64,000 nt of DNA. Source: Lagopus muta. Its lineage: Eukaryota > Chordata > Aves > Galliformes > Phasianidae. Positions within the stretch are counted from its first letter, which is position 1. Every line of letters begins with the position of its first letter. Positions 10,911 to 24,569 of this stretch are shown piece after piece. The stretch lies in the NCBI RefSeq assembly GCF_023343835.1, contig NC_064439.1, forward strand, positions 24,492,933-24,556,932, written 5' to 3'. The position numbers were made by a program, and so were the translations under genes. The notes below the pieces were generated by a model. It had not been told where the DNA came from. It saw only the letters and a program-made list of their open reading frames with translations, and did no database searches.

Positions 10911-13900
10911 CAGGTTAAAAGTAGAATTTTGTTCCCTTAAGATCTATATAGTTTTCCATACCCCTACTCTGTGGTTTTTTCTCCAATGAAGAGCAGCAGT
11001 TTCAGTCTTTTTGTTTTAAAAAGCCAAGTGTTTTTTCTAAGTTTGAGGAAAACCTTTTAGAGGTCAATACATTTGTCATACTTGGTTGGAACTGCAACTA
11101 CCATGCTGAAAAACGTGTGCAGTGAGCTTAAGGACTGACAGACAGCATGGTGGTAGAAGCCTTGTTTTCTAGGAAGCTAAGCTAAAACCTTCATTGAATT
11201 CATCAGTTATTACTCATTCCAAATCACATTTTTCATGTGATCTCTTCTTCTATGAGCAGAAAGGAGTATTAGGGGTGCAAATCCTTTATTCGCTGACAAG
11301 ATAACAGGCCTGCTAACATAAAAGCGTTTTTATTTTACATATGAAAAGTAAGCCTTTTAACCGATTTAATAAGAAAGCATTTATCTTCTTTTTCTTCTAT
11401 TGTTTTAGTGTTTCAAAAGCTGAGAAATCATGAATTAATTAGAGAATATGTTGGTTAGTAAATTAATTTCCCTGCATATAATTGTATCTCAAAATATCGG
11501 TGCTGATCCAAAGAAAATTTGAAATTCTACAGATAAAACATTAATATGGATGGGATAATTAAGTCAAATGAAAAGACTGATTATTTGGCAGTAGCAGAGG
11601 CAGAGGCAGAGGAAGGGGAAAAAAGACCTGCCTGACCCCAAGCTTAAATCTTCTTGGTGAAACTGGGCCCATCTTTGACCAAAAAAAAAAAAAAAAAAAA
11701 AAAAAAAACCCCAAAAAACAAACAAACTTATGCAGCTTACTATCACATTGTAGGCTATCCTAATAGTGTAACACCATTCTGCATTCATCTTTCCAAACGC
11801 AATTTGATGGCTTGAACCCAAAAAAGTTTTCTTAATGTCTGTGTGTGCTTCTTCGTTATATTAATACTCCTTATCCTTCCTGTTACTCCAGTCAAAGCAA
11901 AACAACTCAGTTGCTGTCAGACTGTGTGGAAGCAATTGGTTTTTCTTGTCCTATGGCACAATTCCTGTCAATCAACTCCTGTTTTTGGTTGTGACAGTGT
12001 TTAAAAACTTATTTCAGGGAGTGTTTTTCCTTCTCTGCAGTGACTGCAGTTATTGGAGACACAGTGATGATACTGACACCTTTGAAACTGTGTGGCTCAG
12101 TATTGCAGAGAAGACGTGTTTTAGGAACAGTAAATGCAGCTTTGGACATCAGTTAACTTTCTTCACCAAGTCAGATTGTTTAAGTTTAAAAAAAAAACCG
12201 CAAACACAACCTTTAACATATTTTCTGTTTCTACAGTATTGTTTTATAATGTCCTACTGCAGCAAATAAAACAAGGTGCACTTAGCTAACATGCCACACT
12301 GCTTAAAATTTCAAGTATCCTTTTTTTAAATTATCTTTTACTTACTCTCTACTCAAACAAAACCCTCCTAAAGAGAATATCCACCAGATTCTGTTTGTAT
12401 GAATGATGGATGGCCCGTGCCACTGCTTTGAAGAAATATAAAAACATCTCTCATGAGACTGCCACAGATAAGATGTGCTTCTCTGAGATTACAGGCAGGG
12501 TTTCTAACATAATGATGTAAAATATGAATGTATGGAGAAGCATTAGTTTTCTACCAAAAACAAATGGGATATCAGAACTTACTGTTTACTCTGCTATAAA
12601 TACAATTCGGAGCTTGTTTCTCCTTCCAGAAACTTTGTCGTTCTGTTTTGCAAATCTAAGGGTAAATTGGCCAGGCATCAGAGCACTCAGTAAAAGCGGG
12701 AATTTGTAATTTTCCTCTTTCAAAAATTGAAGTTGCATTCAGTCTCTGGTGTTTGAATGCCATAGGTAACATTAAGATTCTCAGAGTATGTCTGGAGCGT
12801 TTTTCACTAGAAAGCCCTACATATAACTGATCCTGCAATGCAAAGATTTATTATTTTGTTATATCAAAAGATACTGAAATCAGCCCAGCAAAGAAAGTAA
12901 AAAGTGTAAATTATCCCTTGGGATTGGATTACAGCTGTGTCACTATTTGTATAGAATTTAATTACAGTAAATGCCTTCACCTAGACAATGTCTTTATTAT
13001 TGGACAGATTTTGGACAGATTCCATATAATTTAGCAAAACTTAGGTCCCATCACGCAAGAGGAATTACAGGGTGATGCAAACAAGTGTATGTTGCGGGTT
13101 GTTGGTGGGAGCCCTGTGGCATGTCACAGTGTGCATCAGAAGGTGACCCAAGACATAGACCCTGCATTTCTGCAATAGGCATCTCATCCCTCCTGCCTGC
13201 ATAGGGCTGTTCCCACCCTGGAGTGTTGCTGTGCAAAATTAGTTATAAATGCTCAGTTCTGTGATATTGCCACTGAAAAGAAGAGGACGAGAACCGTGCA
13301 GGAAATTTGTAGAATGGATCTTGAAGAAAGCAGAGAAGTAATACTGCTCTATGTAATTATAAATATAGTAACTCATTTTTGGAAAGGGAGGGGAAAAAAA
13401 TTATGTATCTGTTATTTTTATATTACCCTACTGCTATATTATATTATTTTCAGACCATCTACAACTTGAATGGAATTACTATGTGATGAATTATACAAAT
13501 CATGTTTTCTGCTTATGAGCAGAAAAAAAAGTCACTGCAACTGGTTCCCTTCCTAGTTGTACTAGCAGCCTTGGACAAGCCTTTCTCATGAACAAATACA
13601 GAATGGCTCTGATCACCAAAGGTACATTTACGTTGCCTAAGCCAACAGCCCAGTGTGCTCCTCCTCTGCTTAGGATGCACAGCACTCTGTTTTGAACTGT
13701 TTCATGTCCACCATCAATAACCATCTTTCACACAAAAGTAGTTTCATTTAAGAAGAGTTTATTGTATCCAGGAACACTGGAAACTCAGGCTCTGCTTATC
13801 TTGTAGAGTCCAGCTACAGACATTTCTCACCTTGGATCACGGCATCATTTTTGCCCAGCCTTGCATCAGACAGCTCTTTGACCAGACAGTGGCACTGATG

Positions 13901-16204
13901 ATAGGAAAGCATTCACTCTGTTGTCACTATGCTAACAGGAACACGTGGGGCTATAGTTGCAGCTGAGTAGCAAGAAAAGAGGGAATTAGAGACATATTTC
14001 CCAAACTTAATGACCACTGATCTCGTCCTATTCTACCACAGAAGAATTACAAGAGGTTATCCTGTCCAGCCCCTGCTCAGCACTGTAGTTTCTGATCATG
14101 GAACCAATCAAAACTGAAGAACCTCAAAACTTTGCTCCAGGTCCAAAACTCTACTACTTCCTTCACACAATTATTACCTCTCACATGTAAGTCTGAACTG
14201 TAGTTCTGCTTTCAGCTTGTAGCCAGTTGTGCTTTACTTGCTTCCTCCTTTTCCTCTATGCCTTGAATATTCTGAAAGGGTGGGTCTCCCTTTCGTATTA
14301 TGGGACTAGTTCAAGTCCTGGTCCTCAGGACTTGCCAGTGATTGAGGACAAGTTTAAGACATGGTTTTATCCATGGGTGTGGTTTTTTTTTTTTGTTTTT
14401 TGTTTTTTTTTTAACACTTTGGTGTTCCCTTACCAGCACTGTCCTCAAGAAGTCATAAAAGTTTCTTTCAGTCTTCTTCCAGGAAACACTAGGCTTTCTG
14501 CATACACAGCTGCATTGGGCTACTTCATGAGGATCTTCATGCTTTATTTCTGTTGCCACCTCCTGGACATCAGTTACAGATCTTTTTCCACAGGTCTCGG
14601 TAGCACATGGGTATTATGGCATTTGCTGAAGTCCTTGGAACACAGAAGAACCAGAATTGCTCACACTATCACAGACTCTGTTCTCCACACACAGCTGCAG
14701 CATAAAATTACAGGCTCGTCTCTGTTTGAGAGGCGGTAACAGATAATTTTAGGAATTTGACATCAAGGGAATTGAAGTGATGCTTATGCCTTCTCTGGAC
14801 TGGTAATGTTCTCCCAATCACTGATCCTACAGAAAGGCATGACAAAATTTATACAACTCACTTATTCTGTAAAGCAGGCATAAGAGGTAAAATGCCCTTA
14901 CAGTCGAAGTAGTGATATCCATGGCAAAATCACTCTATCCCTTAGCTAAATGTGTTTACTGACATTTTTTAGAGAAAAGGTTTTTGCTTATCTGATGCCT
15001 TTTATGATGTACACTTAACTATCTGTGTAGAGCTTGGTTGTTCATTAATGAAAGAACTGCAATCTAGTCTGCCAAGTCTTTGTTTTCAAAAGTTTGCATA
15101 AAAAGTAAGGTACACAGTTTGACTCAGGAAGCAAATGCTGTCACGTTCTCTCTTTCTCAAGCAAAATATCAAGGGGAAAGTATAAAAACGTGGGGAAAAT
15201 ACTAATGTTTAATGAAATGCTTGAAAACATATGAAAAACAGAATGCATAATGTGTCCTGAGGTAATAGACCTCAGATCTATGAGTAATGTTTTTATCTTT
15301 GATGTGTCCAAATATATTTCATATGTTTTTCTTCATTTGAGGCACGAAACTTGGAGTAAGCTGATCAAACTTAGGGTAATTGTAACTGGTATTTTTCTGA
15401 ATTATACATCTGCACATTAATGTGGAAGAATGTGAGTATTTAATGAGTATAAACTATTTTCATTTTAAGATGGCAGTAACCACTCTAGGTTCCCCCGATG
15501 AGGGAATCTGTCTATTGCCTATCTGAGGAAATGTTTAAATCCCTACAATGTCCAAATATCCACAGTTAACACTCTCAAAATGCAAAAACGTCCTCTTCTG
15601 GAGGTGTCACTTGAATCCTGGCCATGCTCAGAAGCTAGCTGCCTAGGAATTGAAAGAGGTTTGGGCCGTACAAATCTCTGCAATTTCATTCCAAATGGGT
15701 CCCCAAGGAAGAGTATTAACCTTCACTTAGATGTTGACATATTGCTTATAAAGTAAAAATTGGACCCAGAACCAATGTAAAAGGAAATTTATAGGCTATG
15801 GATCAGAAATAGTTCAGAAGAGGTATGGATCCATTTGTGAAGCTTGTGAGTGCTGCAAAGCATAAGATTGTCTTTCTATCTAGTTTTATTGACCTGAGTT
15901 TTACCTGAAAATTGCTGCCTTCATCCTTTTATCAACTTAAAAAAAATTACTCAGCAATATGCATTGCCTTCTATGTACTGCCCAGTGAATGCACACCAGT
16001 TATGGTAGATTCACATGTAAACTACATCTCAGATTACATAAAATGAGCTGTATTTTTCCAGTCATTTTAAATGACTGCAAAAAACTCCCCTCAGTCCTGT
16101 AGCAGAGTGGTTGTAGATCTTTAGTTTTAAGGAAGAGCAAATTGCTGATGATATGCCCAACCTTAGGCAGGTTAGCAAAGATCTGTGCTTTCTTCTGGGG
16201 AGAA
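10911..16204. other. Long intergenic stretch, no gene seen
   Basis: No exon I can support. Landmarks are a 28-base A run at 11,681-11,708, a T-rich low-complexity tract at about 14,381-14,412, a short tandem duplication of ttggacagat at about 13,000-13,020, and a 9-bp palindrome at 16,059-16,077. A 170-codon frame (14,227-14,739, +) runs through the T tract and is judged to be chance. Confidence 0.5.
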
Positions 16205-16726
16205 AGAGACAGGAAGGTGATTGTCCCTCTCTACTCTGTCCTTGTGAGGCCCCATCTGGAGTACTGTGTCCAGGTCTGAAGTCCCCAGTACAAGAAAGAC
16301 GGAGAGCTGTTGGAGAGGGTCCAGAGGAGAGCCACAGAGATGATCAGAGAGCTGGAGCACCTCCCGTATGAAGATAAGCTGAGGGGGGCTGGAGGAAAGA
16401 AGGCTGCAGAGTAACCTAGTTGCAGCCTTTCAGTATCTAAAGGGAGCCTATAAGCAGAAGGGGAGTCATTTTTTTGAAAGGGTAGATAACAGCAGGACAA
16501 GGAGAAATGGGTTTAAGTTCTTTACTGTGAGAGTGGTGAGGTGCTGGAACAGCTGCCCAGAGAGGTCGTAGATGCCCTGTCCCTGGAAGTGTTCAAGGCC
16601 AGTTTAGATGGGGTCCTGGTCTAGTATTAAATAGGGAGGTTGGTGGTCCTGCATGTGGAAGGGGATTTGGAGATTCATGATCCTTGAGGTCCCTTCCAAC
16701 GTGAGCCATTCTGTGATTCTATGATA
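16205..16726 (+). mobile_element. CR1 LINE fragment, 5'-truncated (~520 bp)
   Basis: This is one of the longer CR1 copies. It shows the 'gaggccccatctggagtact' block from the end of the reverse-transcriptase region, then 'ggagagggtccagaggagag', the gctggaacag/gcccagagaggt section, 'ggtcccttccaacgtgagcc' and the end 'attctgtgattctatga'. Frames are broken, so it is not autonomous. Confidence 0.95.
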
Positions 16727-19431
16727 CTGACCAATCCTGGGTGGTCTTTTTGATTGTGAGTTGGATGTTTGAATTCCGTTTTCAAGCATTTAGTTCTTCT
16801 TGGCTTTAGAGAAGGAGGAACCTGAATTGCATTTCTTCAGGTGCTCAGATAAGCAGCTAATATTAAGTATTGCACTTCTTAGTTTTTAATATACTTAAAT
16901 TCTAAAAAAAATTAGTAATTTTGTATGAAAGTGTGAATATTTCTCTAATTGGGAATACATGCGATGCACATGATGTGGTTCTGTTCTTTGGAAGCAAACA
17001 GCATGCCACCTGAGCTACATTTTAATAAATAGCCATTCCTTCTTCACATTCTTGGCTGCGAAGGAGCGATACTGCTTGCAGCATGCAGAGCCCATACGCC
17101 CAGCTACATGTGCAGCTGTGAGAGCAGAAAGCCAGGCAGAATTGCAAGTTGCAGAATGGCAGGTTACATGGGAGCTAGTACAGCTGCAAACTTCTTTATC
17201 ACTTCTGTTTGATTTCATTATTCTGAATGTCCTGGGAAAATCAGCTTTCTGGGAAACCATTCAGGGAGTTCTTTAATGATTAATATAAACTTCCAGAAAA
17301 TATTTGCATGCACATTCTACAATGCATCCATGAGAATACAGGCAATGAGACAGAGAACAGACAGTAAGGGCCAGCCCTTAATGAGATAAGTCCTGATGCA
17401 TCTTCTGGTTAGCTAAAATACAGTAATTTTGCCTTATCTGGATAATGCTATGAAGACAGATAAAAGCCACTTCTTATTGCTGCAATCAAGTGAAAGGGAA
17501 AAAATTCAGCAGAAAGGGAGATGCCTGCTCATACACATGCACTGTTTATGGGTAAGGCTTGGTTGAGAGCAGGGGGTTGTAGACCTGGTAGTTGCATTCC
17601 TCTACTGTGTGAAACCTGAAAGGATGAAAACTTCAGCTTCTAGCCAAGTGATGACCTGGTTGCATTTGCGCTTATGAATATCTAGGAACTTGATTTTTGT
17701 CAACTTCTTAGTTTAATAATTCCTTATTTTGCACCTCAAACTTAGTAAAGTCATCTAGTTGAATTGGACTGGAACTGGCAAGACTATGAGTCTGGTGCAG
17801 GCATCTCATTTCAGATGAATAAAAGTCTGGGAGCTGTGGACTTTGCCAAACACATGAGTTCTTCCAGATTAATACTGCATTTACTCTTGTCCATTGGTCT
17901 CTGGAGGGGGAATGTGAGAGCCAAGTCACTATAGCAAGTGCAATGTGCATACCTGGACAGGAATGGTGAGGAAAATAGCTTATGGAGGGCTCAGGACAAC
18001 AGCCCAATTCCAGTTTTAAGCCAGAAAGGACTGTTCAGTGGTGTTTTCTGACCTCCAGGATAATGTGTGGTTCCACTGTTTTGAGCCTTGGGTTTGCCTG
18101 ATGTGTATCAGACTTGGATCAGGAGGGGCAACAGCTTGGAAACATGCTTCCAGCAATGTGACAGAAGAGCAGAACAGTTCCCAGCTGGTGCCTCAAATAC
18201 AACTGGGGAAAGTTCTGAATCGAAACCACCTTTTGTGAATATATGAGGTTTTGCAGTCTTTGATACTTGGTCATATTTGAGAAGAAGTCAGTGCCCCATC
18301 AGCTATAAGATGATCATCTGCTCCAAAGTGAAACAGCCCTGAGGGTGAACAATCCCCCTGCGACACACCTTGGGGCTGGGCTCAGCTTCCTTTTCCCTCC
18401 CCTCTCTCAGTGCCAACTGTGCTGTAGGAGACCAGCATCCAGTGCCAGGAGGGCCCAGCCACGGGCCGAAAGGCAGAACACGGCATCCCCCTCCTCAGGC
18501 CCAGCCATAGATGTATGATCCTCGTGCCCCATCCTCCAGCTCTTTGTGCATACTCTCAGGTCTTTCATCATCAAAAAGAACTCTAAAAGAAAGAGATGCA
18601 AATTACCTCAGCGGAAAGCTCATTGTGGCAGTGACTTGGCATCAAGCAGTGGGGTCTGTAGGGAGGGAGAAAACTTCTTTGATTTCCTTGGGCATGGTGG
18701 ACATCTCCAGGGCTTATTGAAGGGTGGCCTTCCTCCTCCTCTTTCTGCTAATGGAAGCTGAGCTTCCAGTTTGTTAAAATGGTTTCGTTACATGTGGCAA
18801 GGCTTTTATTTGCTGAGAAATCAGCATGGCATGAGTGCAAAAGAGCCACAGTGAAGTAGTGAAACCAAATAGATGAAATAAACTCACATGCCACATGATG
18901 AAAAATTCTCAAGTTTCCATAGCATCCAACAGCAACATGGTCACCTTCCTCCTTAGGAGACACTTGAATTGTAGCACCAATAACCCTTCTTTAGTTAGGC
19001 AGCAACTTTTTTAAAACTTCTGCATAATAGACGATGCCCATTTCACACTTTATTTTTCCAGCTGAATGATTTGGTAGGTAGTGGCCTACTTAAAAAGGAT
19101 GTTGTTGCTAACATGAGCTTAGAACTTCAGAATTTATGAAAAATAAATGTAAAGTTGAAAACTGGAAGAGAATATGGCCAAGCCATAGAAATACATTTTA
19201 CTTCCACTGATTATCAAAGCAGCAAGAAAGAATGTCCTTGCTATTTTCTCTGTTTCTCTACTTTTCTTTTCTCTCTTTCTTTGAGTATCTGAATTTCTTA
19301 GATCTCCCACAAATTTCCTCCTTGCACAATTTCTTTTTCCTTATTTCACTTCTATGTCACCATACACAATGCCACCTTCAAAACCAAGTTCACAGATGTT
19401 TGTTTCAGGAATGCCAGATTAATTTTACGAG
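16727..19431. other. Intergenic stretch, no gene seen
   Basis: No recognised exon, RNA gene or repeat family. 18,280-18,560 is locally GC-richer but carries no frame with family features. Confidence 0.5.
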
Positions 19432-19760
19432 TTCATAGAACACAGAATCATAAAATCACCCAATGGATGATCCAGTCCAACTGTCCACTTAGCACCATTA
19501 GTTCCCACTAAACCGTGTTCCTCAATACAACCTCTAAATGTTTCTTGAACACATCCACCACCTCCCTGGGCAGCCAATTCTAGAACCTGACCATTCTTTA
19601 AGAGAATAAATTTTTCCTAACATCCAACCTCAGTCTCTCCTGGCACAACTTGAGGCCATTCCTTCTAGTCCTATCACTAGTTACATGGGAGAAGAGGCCA
19701 ACCCCCACCTTATCACAGCCTCCCTTCAGGTAGCTGTGGAGAGCAATAAGGTTGCTGCAT
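19432..19760 (-). mobile_element. CR1 LINE fragment, minus orientation
   Basis: The copy opens on the plus strand with 'catagaacacagaatcataa', the reverse complement of the CR1 3' end. It continues through 'gatccagtccaactgtcc', 'ccacctccctgggcagcc' and 'aggccattccttctagtcct', all CR1 blocks in reverse order. It is truncated at its 5' side near 19,760. Confidence 0.93.
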
Positions 19761-22700
19761 AGACTTTGATACGTGGGTTAAGAATATAGAAGGAAGTCTT
19801 ATAAAAATTGTAAAGTAAACAAAAAGCAGGAAAGTCATAAATAAAACCATTGAGGACTTCAAAGGTTTGTGAAGATGTGGTGAAATTCTGTTGGCATACC
19901 AGGAAGGAAAGAGTGAGACGCACAAAATGCAAACAAGGAAGAAAACAGTGTTATAAATTTGTGAAAGCTGTTTGACATAGCTATTACAAAACTATTAGTT
20001 GTAGGAAGGAAAGATCATTTAAATTTTAGCCTTTTATCCTCGTAAATCTTTTTAAAATATGCTGTGTTTCTGAGAAAAAATATTAATATTCACTGGCCAT
20101 GCAACTACATAAATTATCTTGTTTCTAACAGGAGGCATAGAAGGGACAGACTCATGAGTATTTGATCCCAAGTTGAACAACTATTTCAATGAACCACAGA
20201 TTGTACCAGGGATGAGCAGCATTCATTCTCTTCTGCTGTTGCAATGAACACTGGAAGCTGTGGGGATCACCAGGACTCAATTCCAAATAAGCCAGGTACT
20301 CAGCCTGATGATGACAGGTTCTGCTGGCAAAATCAGATAGTCACTTGGGTGTTGGAAACAGGGCAAAAGGATTGGTTTTGATGACCCATCTGCAAAATTG
20401 CTGCAGACCAAGGCTAGTTTTGCAGAGCTCTCTGAGAGAAGATTGTTCTTCCTGCAGAAAAGCTTTACTGAAGGTATGCCGGGGCTAGATTAAAAACTGA
20501 CTTTTTATTTTCAGCTGCTGAAGAAGTAGGCTTAAACCTTCCCTTTCTCCTCACAGGTCACTGTGAAGCAGTTTTCATGTAAGCTTGGACAATCAAAGCA
20601 AAAAGCCTTGGAGTGAGATCTCCAGACTCAGAAGGTTTCATTTGTATCAAATAAACTGATTTATAAATATACTTGTAATTTAATAAGCATTCGGGAGACA
20701 AACAGAGTCTCTGTTTGCTACAGAACAAAGCAATGTCAGCAGTTTTCTACCGAGAGTGATGAACTTGGTTAATTTAAGCATCTGCTCCTTGGCTGCTCTA
20801 TGTTCTTTGCATTGTGATGGGAATTCACACTTCAGCTTCTCTGGTTGTGTTCAGACCTGTGATGCTTATAATATGCCTGAGCATCCAGAAGTAGTTTGTG
20901 CTACATCTCGTGTTATGGTAAATGTGGAAAAAAGCACACTTAGATTCATGGTTTATAGAGAAAGATGTTGTCTTTGTGAAGTGAATGCCATTCTGTATTT
21001 GCTTGTTAAAATGTGTTGTTTAGAATGGCATTTACTTGTTGGCTTAATGAACAAAAACCAGCAAACATCATGTCTTCCATGCTCCTAATCAAAACTGTTG
21101 GGAGAATGATGGTAGGGCATGTCAGAGGAGCTGCAAGTCCAGATCTTATTTTTTTCCTTCAGACTGAATGAAAACATATGTAGGAATGCTTCCATTCTGG
21201 CAGTTGCTCAGTCCTGTCATCAATAGAGGAGCAGGCATCCATGGGCAGTTGGACAGCCACCCTCCTATTCCCTCTCACCAGCTGCCCCACAGCTCCTGCT
21301 GTGCTCCATGCAGAGGTGGCTTTGCTGCTCTCCCTCTGATCTCCAGATGGCTGAGAAATGTTTTTTCTCTTCCAAGAACACACACACTCTCTCTCATAAG
21401 GAGCTCAGCAGAACTGCATTTATTCCTTTCTCAGTTGATCATCTATTGAGCTACTAGGTTAGGAGACAGCTTTGAAACACATCATGTACATGGTGTGTTT
21501 ACAGTCAGTATCTTAACACCCTGCCATTTATTTATTTCAGCTGGTCCAATCTGTTTACCTGACAGCATGGACAATGTGGGCCTTGGATCAGAGTTAATGA
21601 AACTCTCTAGGTAAGAAGCAATTGACACTGATGGCTTGGTAGAGCAGAGAGCAGAGACAGGAGTGTGAAAGACCACAGGGACCAGGAGAGTGGGAACACT
21701 ATTGCCTTTTCTTTTCAGAATTAGAACAAAAGACCAATATTGGCATTTCCAGCTCTTGCCAGGTGATTACATGTAAGATCAGCTTTTCTTCCTTCTGTGC
21801 CTGCCCAGAAAAAGGCATTCTGTGGCACAGAGATCTCACTGCTCCACTTTACCTGTCTGTGAACACAGTGTAATTGGCCCTGTATTGTCTGATTTCACAA
21901 GCAGTAGAATTTCTCACTCTCTTCATGGATGAAGAGAGACAGAGATGCATAATTACCACGTATGCTTTGCATGCATTTGTACATTCAGGCATATGCTGTG
22001 GAAATGTAAGCCTTCATTAAAAGAAAACAAGCCAACAAAATTGTCATGTGAAATTTAAGTACAGGCAAAAGTAATTCACTGAGCTGGCTATAGATGATTA
22101 GAAAATCAGACTGTTGTGAGCTCTGCTGATTTTTCCAATGCCACTTTGATGCTTTGCCAATAAATAATCTTATAGTGTCAAAATCCATCACTATGTTACA
22201 AAGACACTGCATCCTGTGATCAAAATCATTCTGTTTCCCCTGGAGACTTACATCTATGAAAAATTTAAGAGGTCATCAGTCACGGTCTCTTTCCAATATG
22301 TAGAAAGTTACAGCTCTGGGTAAGAATGTTTCTGTTCTTGTCACAACAGAAATCAGTCTGATCTATTCAGAAAACTGCATCACTACGCTTAGGTAGAATG
22401 CATCTCATCCCTTGTTTCTGAAGTTGTATAAAATAGCTGTTCTATGGCTCACTCTGTTACTTTCAGACGCCTCATAAAGGGATGAAAAGAGATGTCAATA
22501 CAAACGAGACTTACGCTCCAGGTTTAAGTATCTAGCACATTATTATATTGCATAAAAACTTGGGAGAACAATGTCAGATGCATTCATTTTGGCTCAAGTG
22601 CTCTGAAATTTTATGTCCTTGAACAATTCAGATTTGCATTATGCTCAAAATCTTTCATGGCTACATTTAATTCGCTATTTTCCCAGTGCACATTAGCTGT

Positions 22701-23929
22701 TTGTTAATGGAAAAGAACCACTTGATAATAGAGCAGCAGCTATTGTGTCTTATCATTAACTATGGGACTTTTTACTGGAAACCAAATCATCATCATAAAA
22801 TTCAAATAAACATTTCACAAAGATCATCGCGGAGGATGTATTATATTAAACCCATCTGAAAAGAAATTCTCTGAGGTGTGTTTCATAGGCACTTGCTTCC
22901 CAATTTTTTCCATTAGTGTCAAGATTCAAGCCACAGCAAGAGCCTTTAAGCTGGTTCCTCAGCTCAATTAGGGAAATGTCTGGATAATAACTCCAATGGT
23001 GCCTTTCTCTGTGACTTCCATGGGAAATTTTGACCACTCTTTGGCTTATCACAAGTCTAATGATCTCCTGATTAATGAACAGAAGTCTTTGTGTTGGCTG
23101 ATAGATATCTCACAGTCTAAGTGCACCAGAGGATGGGATCCGTGCAGTGAGGATGGGGTGGACATTCAATGCAGATGCCTTGTGCCCATGCACAATCTCA
23201 CATACTTATTTGCAATATAAAATATAAATATTAACTCACTAATATTGTGAGAAGACATTTGCTTTTGTTTCTGTTGCAGAAGCAGGGTTTTTTTTTTGCA
23301 GACTTGAGGACATTTTACTATGTTCTGAGGCACACGTAGGGCAGGGAGCAGGTAGCAGCTCCAGCTGCTCCGAAGTTGAGATGTGGCCCTTCCTGCCCTA
23401 CCTCCTACTGCCCCTTCATGAGAAAAATCAACTGAGAAAATCTCTCTGGGAATCAGTTTTCCTCATTAGCCACGAAATATGCTCACTTTCTGAAAAGCCC
23501 ATAGTGTAATGTCCAGGTACTGCAGGTCAAAGAAAGATTAAGCAGTCAATTTGTTTTAGAAACAGAAAGAGAAAAGTGAGCTTGCCCTATTAGTCATTTC
23601 TCCACCCCCACCCAAACTATCAGATAAGTCTGATATAAAGTGCTTGAATTCATTACCATTTCCGAAGAATAGAGGATACTGAAACATATTCCTGTCAATT
23701 TTCCATCTCTTGCTGTCTCTGACGAAGGAAAATCCTTGTAATTTCATAGGTGAAGCTATAGTTACATCCATTCTGATGAACCATTGGATTACAGAACAGA
23801 CAGAACTTGCCAGTTCAAACATATTATACTGATCATACATAGCTCAGACTCCTGGCTGATAGAACTGCCTTTAGATGAAGCCAGGAGCTCTGCTACTTCA
23901 TGTAAAACATGAAGTTTTCAGAAAGACTG
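19761..23929. other. Intergenic stretch, no gene seen
   Basis: No supportable gene. It contains the 16-bp hairpin at 20,979-21,037 listed separately. A T run near 23,289 and an AT-rich block at 23,215-23,250 are low complexity. Confidence 0.5.
20979..21037. repeat. 16-bp near-perfect hairpin with 27-base loop
   Basis: The left arm aagtgaatgccattct (20,979-20,994) pairs with agaatggcatttactt (21,022-21,037). Fifteen pairs are Watson-Crick and the remaining one is a G-U wobble when transcribed from the plus strand. A few further pairs are possible inside the loop. The total length of 59 bases is in the range of pre-microRNA hairpins, but I do not recognise a known microRNA and there is no evidence of transcription. 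Confidence 0.85.
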
Positions 23930-24027
23930 TAGATGTGGCACTGAGGGACATGGGTTAGTGGACATGGTGGATGGTTGGACACAATGATCTTGGTGGTCTT
24001 TTACAACTTCAATGATTCTGTGACACT
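23930..24027 (+). mobile_element. CR1 LINE 3' tail fragment
   Basis: The blocks are 'gatgtggcactgagggacat', 'ggttggacacaatgatctt' and the end 'aatgattctgtgacac'. About 100 bases of the element are left. Confidence 0.88.
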
Positions 24028-24269
24028 CGCAGGATTGCCAGGCCTAGTGTGATATACCTGACCTCTTGGTCTGTGGTCATTACGTTAAACAGAAACAGCA
24101 TAAGGAAAGAACAAAGCAAAACAATTTTCCATCAACGCTTTTCAAAGTTCACCTAATAAAGAGAACACTGCAAAGCTGCAACAAGAGAACCTGATAGTTT
24201 GGGTTCCTCAGAGTTGCTGAAGTGTCATTTCAGTCACTTGACAATGAGCAAAGGATGAGTACTCACACT

Positions 24270-24309
24270 GCCCATGCTGGGGGTGCCAGCAGAGGTGCCC
24301 AGCATGGGC
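24270..24309. repeat. Perfect 12-bp inverted repeat, 16-base loop
   Basis: The arms gcccatgctggg (24,270-24,281) and cccagcatgggc (24,298-24,309) are exact reverse complements. The repeat lies just upstream of a CR1 tail. Confidence 0.95.
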
Positions 24310-24352
24310 CTGGGGTGCATATGGTCCCTGGTCTGCACCAGGCCTCCAAGTT

Positions 24353-24569
24353 CAGACAGAATATTGGGAAAATTTTCTTCTGAGAAAGAGTATAGAGGCA
24401 GTGGAACAAGATGCCCAGGGAGGTGGTGGAGTCATCATCCCCAGGGATGTTTAACAACCACACAGATGTGGCACTGAGGGACATGATTAGTGGGCATGGT
24501 AGAGATGTGCTGGAGTTGGACAGGATGATGTTTGTGGTCTTTTCCAACCTTAATGATTCTATGATTATA
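24353..24569 (+). mobile_element. CR1 LINE 3' fragment (~215 bp)
   Basis: The copy shows 'gcccagggaggtggtggagt', 'ccccagggatgtttaac', 'gatgtggcactgagggacat' and the end 'aatgattctatgattat'. It belongs to the same CR1 type as the shorter fragment about 330 bases upstream and lies some 900 bases before the TAC1 promoter. Confidence 0.93.

Noticed and set aside
14227-14739. 170-codon plus-strand frame
   Set aside because: It crosses a T-rich low-complexity tract (runs of Phe), shows no family features and is near the length expected by chance.
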